This document shows positions 6,376 through 9,701 of a stretch of 9,701 bases of DNA, one piece after another. A program made the position numbers and the translations under genes. Position 1 is the first letter of the stretch, and the number at the start of each line of letters is the position of its first letter. Under the pieces are notes generated by a model. The model ran no database searches. It was not told the DNA's origin and worked only from the letters and a program-made list of their open reading frames with translations. Source of the stretch: Roseburia sp. (lineage in GTDB: Bacteria; Bacillota; Clostridia; Lachnospirales; Lachnospiraceae); NCBI GenBank assembly GCA_017621905.1, contig JAGASC010000346.1:1-9701 (forward strand), given 5' to 3'.

Positions 6376-6384
6376 TATATAACA
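6376..6384 (-). promoter_or_regulatory. Weak extended -10 promoter candidate for the ABC operon
   Basis: On the minus strand TGT is followed directly by TATATA, an extended -10 pattern, about 41 bases upstream of the ATG after allowing for a start near 6369. No -35 match is found at 16-18 bases. It is the only promoter-like signal in the 104-base gap between the protease and the exporter. Confidence 0.3.
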
Positions 6385-6427
6385 CAACCATTTTGCCCCA
6401 GGAGGTCGAAATTTGACAATAACAGGT

Positions 6428-6448
6428 AAAAATCAGCTGCTCTGCAGC
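6428..6448 (-). terminator. Weak terminator-like hairpin at the end of the protease gene
   Basis: On the minus strand GCTGC-AGA-GCAGC, then TGA (the stop codon) and TTTTT. The stem has only five pairs, all but one G-C. An outer CAGGT/ACCTG pair (6449-6453 with 6423-6427) could extend it with an eight-base bulge. It may partly separate the protease from the ABC genes, or let read-through pass. Confidence 0.3.
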
Positions 6449-8121
6449 ACCTGAAATGCATGATACACATCCAGCGCCCCGTAACCCCACTCCCGATTCG
6501 GATAAGTGCGCTCCCCTGTCGTCCTCGCTCCCCGAATCAGCATATTTTTAATCCCGGCATTGGACAGCGTCGGCATATTTCCATCCACCAGCGCCCACTG
6601 CATGATCTGGGCGCAGGCTCCCGCTGTGATTGCCGCTGCCCCGCTGGTGCCGGTATAGGTCACATAATTATTCCGCAGGCCCGGCCCTGACACGTTCACT
6701 GCCGGAGCCGCAAAATCCGGTTTGATTTCCCCGGGCACCGTAAATCCTCTGCCGGAATCCGAAAAAACACTTCCATTGACCGCATTATATCCCCCCGCCG
6801 TAATGACCTGCCTGGTCGAGCCGGGAGATGTCAGGGTAATATCCGGATTGGAGCGCAGGAAAAATACAGTTCCGCCGGTCAGCTGCTGCATGGGCAGCCA
6901 CAGATTGTATAGCCCGGTCACCGTGCTTTGCGGAAAAACCCGTATGGTCCAAAGCCCCCGTCTCGGCTTTACGAACCGGAAAAAAATCAGCTGGTTGGCC
7001 GCCTCCCTGGCCTCGATCCGGTAATCCACCGTCACCGTTGTCCCCTCAAAGACAAAATTAAACTGCTGCGAAGCGCCGCTTCGCACCGGAATTCTGGGCA
7101 GCTGTTCCCCGGTAGGCGAAATCACGGCAACCGCGTATAGCTCCGGTGCCGCCGCCCATAGCTCCACGAAAAAACCATCCATATCCTGCTCCACGCTGAT
7201 TTCCGCATCCTCGTACTCCATATCCGCCCCCAGCTGTCCCTGGAAGTGATGTCTTGCATTGGCCTCATTTCCCGCGGCCGTTACCACGGAACGCATCCGT
7301 CTGGTGGCAATGTAATCCAAAAACTCAGTCAGTGGACCGTCCTTTCCGTGGCTTCCCATGGAATTTCCAAGACCAATGCAGATGACCAAAGGCATATTGC
7401 GGATAATTGCCAAGGCATTCAGATATGCCACCGCCATCATGATATCATTTTCCTGAAAGGCAGGAACTCCTTCCGGAACAAAGAAAAAATCCCGCAGGTA
7501 GGGCTTTGCATCTTTTAATTTTACCACTGCAATCTCAGAATTGGGCGCTGCACCGATGAAATCATTTGGCGCATCCTCCCCGCCGCAGGCCACCCCTGCC
7601 ATAAAAGTGCCATGCCCATTTTCATCCCGGGAGGGTACGATTTCGTAAGGGTTCTCGCTGGCGAGAGCCTGATTGATGGCATCGGAAGTGTATTCCGCTC
7701 CGTATATAATTCCTGCTGGCGGCGTCCCATCCTGGATGCTCTGATCCCAGATACGGGTAATGCGTGTGCTGCCATCGGAATAACGAAATAGCGGGTTCTT
7801 ATAGTCAATCCCGGTATCAATCAAGCCCAAAATAACACCGGTGCCTTTCAACTGCAGGGCGGGCTGATTCTGCATCTGCAAAATGCCGGAGGCCTGCAGG
7901 GCGGACTGATCCAACAACCCATAGCATTTTGGAATTACCATGTAGGTATATTCCTCTATGGCCAGCTCAGGCAGTCCCTCTCTGGGATAATAAAGCGCAT
8001 CGAACTCCTCTGCGATACGCTGGGTGCAGGCTCTGGTGGTGGGTATGGTTGTTACCTCACCGTAGGAAATGATAAAGTCATAATAATCATTGGAATATAC
8101 TTGTTCTTTACAATCTGGCAT
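6433..8121 (-). CDS. Cytoplasmic S8 subtilisin-like protease, Csp-like group
   Basis: A serine endopeptidase of 562 residues. The triad is intact: D102 in LIDTGID, H170 in DENGHGT, S493 in GTSGAAA, with oxyanion N285 in AAGNE. The active Ser motif is GTSGAAA and not the usual GTSMAAP. Residues 1-85 look like a short pro-domain-like region rich in acidic and aromatic residues. A beta-rich insert (about 300-430) separates the Asn block from the Ser block, as in the clostridial Csp proteases, some of which process spore-cortex hydrolases or serve as germinant sensors. There is no signal peptide, so it probably acts inside the cell or spore. Start: the ATG at 8119-8121 has AGGAG (8129-8133) seven bases upstream. 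No sigma-A promoter is clear in the gap before it. The same group occurs in many copies in Lachnospiraceae, so a germination role is only one possibility. Firm as an S8 protease; subfamily moderate. Confidence 0.88.
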   Translation of the reverse strand: MPDCKEQVYSNDYYDFIISYGEVTTIPTTRACTQRIAEEFDALYYPREGLPELAIEEYTYMVIPKCYGLLDQSALQASGILQMQNQPALQLKGTGVILGLIDTGIDYKNPLFRYSDGSTRITRIWDQSIQDGTPPAGIIYGAEYTSDAINQALASENPYEIVPSRDENGHGTFMAGVACGGEDAPNDFIGAAPNSEIAVVKLKDAKPYLRDFFFVPEGVPAFQENDIMMAVAYLNALAIIRNMPLVICIGLGNSMGSHGKDGPLTEFLDYIATRRMRSVVTAAGNEANARHHFQGQLGADMEYEDAEISVEQDMDGFFVELWAAAPELYAVAVISPTGEQLPRIPVRSGASQQFNFVFEGTTVTVDYRIEAREAANQLIFFRFVKPRRGLWTIRVFPQSTVTGLYNLWLPMQQLTGGTVFFLRSNPDITLTSPGSTRQVITAGGYNAVNGSVFSDSGRGFTVPGEIKPDFAAPAVNVSGPGLRNNYVTYTGTSGAAAITAGACAQIMQWALVDGNMPTLSNAGIKNMLIRGARTTGERTYPNREWGYGALDVYHAFQVLQSS

Positions 8122-8169
8122 AAAAAAGCTCCTGTCATCTATTCACTTATAAATAAATGCCAGAGATTT

Positions 8170-8179
8170 TATACGTATA
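8170..8179. promoter_or_regulatory. Palindrome TATACGTATA upstream of the protease
   Basis: A perfect 10-base palindrome about 50 bases before the protease start codon. On the minus strand it overlaps a TATAAA that could be a -10 element, with only a poor -35 (TTCAAA, 15 bases away). It may be an operator or chance in AT-rich DNA. Confidence 0.2.
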
Positions 8180-8215
8180 CCAGTTATTTTTGAATTATTT
8201 TATAATACAGATTCT

Positions 8216-8251
8216 CATAAAGTAAGAGAGAAGCACTTTCATGCTCCTCTC
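8216..8251 (-). terminator. Intrinsic terminator of the clpX-like gene
   Basis: On the minus strand GAGAGGAGCA (8251-8242) pairs with TGCTTCTCTC (8235-8226) over ten positions with one G-U pair and a TGAAAG loop, followed by TTACTTTATG. The T tract is broken but the stem is good. It lies about 80 bases after the clpX-like stop and before the protease gene, so the two are probably separate transcripts. Confidence 0.65.
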
Positions 8252-8332
8252 AATTTCCGCTTTTATTATAGAAGTTCTCGCTTGTTATCCTAAAATCACC
8301 ACATGCATTGCAGAATTTTCAATTATTTCCAC

Positions 8333-9701
8333 TTACCCTTCCTCTGTAAGCTGTGGCTTGCCGCCCCGATCCTCAAGAGCTGCATATCCGCGCAGTGTGA
8401 TAATCGGTCCGCCTGTCTTTTCCACGTAGGCCTTCGTTATGGTAACTGTGCCGATGCTGTCATCCTTCGGAATTTCATACATGATATCCAGCATAAATTC
8501 CTCAATGACCGACCGCAGCGCTCTTGCGCCCACTTTCTTTTCCTTCGCTTTGGCCGCAATGGCATAAAGTGCATCCTCTTCAAACTCCAGCTTCACTTCA
8601 TCCATAGCCAGAAGCTTTTGATACTGTTTCAAAATCGCATTCTTCGGCTCCGTCAAAATACGCACCAGCGTATCCTCCGTCAGCGCATCCAGCGTGAACA
8701 TAATCGGCAGACGTCCTAAAAATTCCGGTATCATACCGAATTTCCGAACATCCTCCACAGTCACTTTCTGCAAAATATTTTCATCCTTGTCATGCTCATC
8801 CTTTAACTTGGCTCCAAATCCAATGGAAGAGGCCTTGTTCAGCCGTTCCTTGATGATTTCCTCCAAATCCGGGAAGGCTCCGCCACAGATAAAAAGAATA
8901 TTTTTCGTATTGACCATGGTCATGGGAACCATGGCATTCTTGCTGCTGGCGCCCACCGGTACTTCCACCTCTGCGCCTTCCAAAAGCTTTAACATTCCCT
9001 GCTGAACGGATTCGCCGCTGACATCCCGCTGGTTCGCGTTGCGCTTCTTGGCTATCTTATCGATCTCGTCGATAAATATAATTCCATGCTCAGCCCGCTC
9101 CACATCATTATCTGCAGCAGCAAGCAGCTTGCTGACAACGCTCTCGATGTCATCGCCTATGTAGCCTGCCTCAGTCAGAGAGGTGGCATCCGTGATGGCA
9201 AGGGGCACATCTAAGAGTCTTGCAAGCGTCTTTACCAGGTAGGTCTTACCACATCCGGTAGGTCCGATCATCAGCATGTTGGATTTCTCGATTTCTATTT
9301 CATCTTTCGGATCTGCCGCAATGCGCTTGTAATGGTTGTATACGGCAACGGACATGACTTTTTTTGCCTGTTCCTGGCCCACCACATACTCATCCAAAGA
9401 AGCTTTGATTTTGTGGGGTGCAGGAATCTTATGAATGTCAATGACAGGCTCTGTCTTTTCCTTCGGTTTTTTCTTTTTGATTTTCTGATTGTTCGGAGCA
9501 AAGCCCTGTAAATCAGAAAGGTTGATCATACTGATATTCGGCATTTTACCCATATTCATGTTGATCATATCATCCATGGAAAAGCCGGCCCCGTTCATAC
9601 TGTCGAAGGTCTTTTGCATACAATCCTGGCAGATGCAGATATTGTTTGGAATTTTAATCATCTTCCCTGCAATATGCTCCGGCCTGCGGCAGATATAGCA
9701 A
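8333..9701 (-). CDS. clpX: ClpX-family AAA+ unfoldase, divergent paralogue (N-terminus beyond window)
   Basis: The last 455 residues of a ClpX-type ATPase that unfolds proteins for the ClpP peptidase. The frame continues past the right edge; residue 1 here is the Cys encoded at 9700-9698. The zinc-binding domain is visible: CYIC (1-4) and CQDC (24-27). A Met/Asn-rich linker with a lysine cluster (KIKKKKPKEK) leads to the AAA+ core: Walker A GPTGCGKT (146-153), pore loop GYIG (179-182), Walker B IFIDE (208-212), arginine finger in EFLGRLP (R330) and sensor-2 GAR (391-393). The ClpP-docking loop IGFG (293-296) is kept. The place of the RKH substrate loop, GGRKHP-like in E. coli ClpX, reads PVGASSKNAMVP (248-259), so it is lost. 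ClpP itself is not in the window. The divergence suggests a second, specialised ClpX. The symbol is by family and may belong to another copy. Confidence 0.88.
   Translation of the reverse strand, partial: CYICRRPEHIAGKMIKIPNNICICQDCMQKTFDSMNGAGFSMDDMINMNMGKMPNISMINLSDLQGFAPNNQKIKKKKPKEKTEPVIDIHKIPAPHKIKASLDEYVVGQEQAKKVMSVAVYNHYKRIAADPKDEIEIEKSNMLMIGPTGCGKTYLVKTLARLLDVPLAITDATSLTEAGYIGDDIESVVSKLLAAADNDVERAEHGIIFIDEIDKIAKKRNANQRDVSGESVQQGMLKLLEGAEVEVPVGASSKNAMVPMTMVNTKNILFICGGAFPDLEEIIKERLNKASSIGFGAKLKDEHDKDENILQKVTVEDVRKFGMIPEFLGRLPIMFTLDALTEDTLVRILTEPKNAILKQYQKLLAMDEVKLEFEEDALYAIAAKAKEKKVGARALRSVIEEFMLDIMYEIPKDDSIGTVTITKAYVEKTGGPIITLRGYAALEDRGGKPQLTEEG

Noticed and set aside
4405..6432. Search for a peptide precursor for the ABC exporter in the gaps around it
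   Set aside because: Neither the 76-base gap (4405-4480) nor the 104-base gap (6329-6432) holds a frame with a leader and a Gly-Gly or Cys-rich core.
6329..6490. N-terminal extension of the first ABC exporter
   Set aside because: It would overlap the end of the protease gene, while the ATG at 6328 has GGAGG six bases upstream and gives the usual exporter N-terminus.
7521..7820. Minus-strand open frame inside the protease gene
   Set aside because: It is a shifted frame within the coding sequence of the S8 protease, with composition typical of a shadow and no start signal of its own.
1..9701. CRISPR array or complete insertion sequence
   Set aside because: No regularly spaced repeats and no transposase with flanking inverted repeats are present. 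The Rpn protein is transposase-like only by family name.

Overview
The window looks like a chromosomal segment of a low-to-mid GC Gram-positive anaerobe, most likely a clostridium of the Lachnospiraceae type. The reasons are strong GGAGG-type ribosome sites, tRNA genes without an encoded CCA, a Csp-like cytoplasmic subtilase of the kind common in spore-forming clostridia, a clostridial-style Rpn/PD-(D/E)XK protein, and a divergent ClpX. The assignment rests on protein resemblance recalled from memory, not on a search.

Layout. The left end (1-960) holds a small membrane-anchored protein on the minus strand that resembles a degenerate FMN-binding domain. Diverging from it on the plus strand is a unit with a near-consensus promoter, two identical tRNA-Gly(GCC) genes and a strong intrinsic terminator. 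From 927 to 1509 there is an AT-rich stretch without a convincing gene; it carries hairpins and perhaps a decayed coding fragment. A plus-strand Rpn-family nuclease follows (1582-2421). It has its own promoter, a hairpin over its start site, and a consensus ribosome site inside the gene ahead of the C-terminal domain.

From 2620 to the right edge everything is on the minus strand. In transcription order: a ClpX-family AAA+ unfoldase whose N-terminus lies beyond the right edge (8333-9701), then a terminator; a cytoplasmic S8 protease of the Csp-like group with an intact catalytic triad (6433-8121); and two consecutive half-size ABC exporters (4481-6328, then 2620-4404) that probably form a heterodimer. 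A large imperfect hairpin (2510-2556) sits where the Rpn gene and the exporter operon converge.

How the genes may work together. The two ABC genes are the only clear operon. The ClpX-like protein and the protease are both cytoplasmic proteolysis components but are separated by a terminator. No precursor peptide, immunity gene or regulator for the exporter is visible, so its substrate is unknown. The most interesting signal is the Rpn gene: a consensus AGGAGG eight bases before an in-frame ATG could make a separate C-terminal protein, as reported for intragenic antitoxins of Rpn-type defence nucleases, and the main start lies in a hairpin that could hold expression low.
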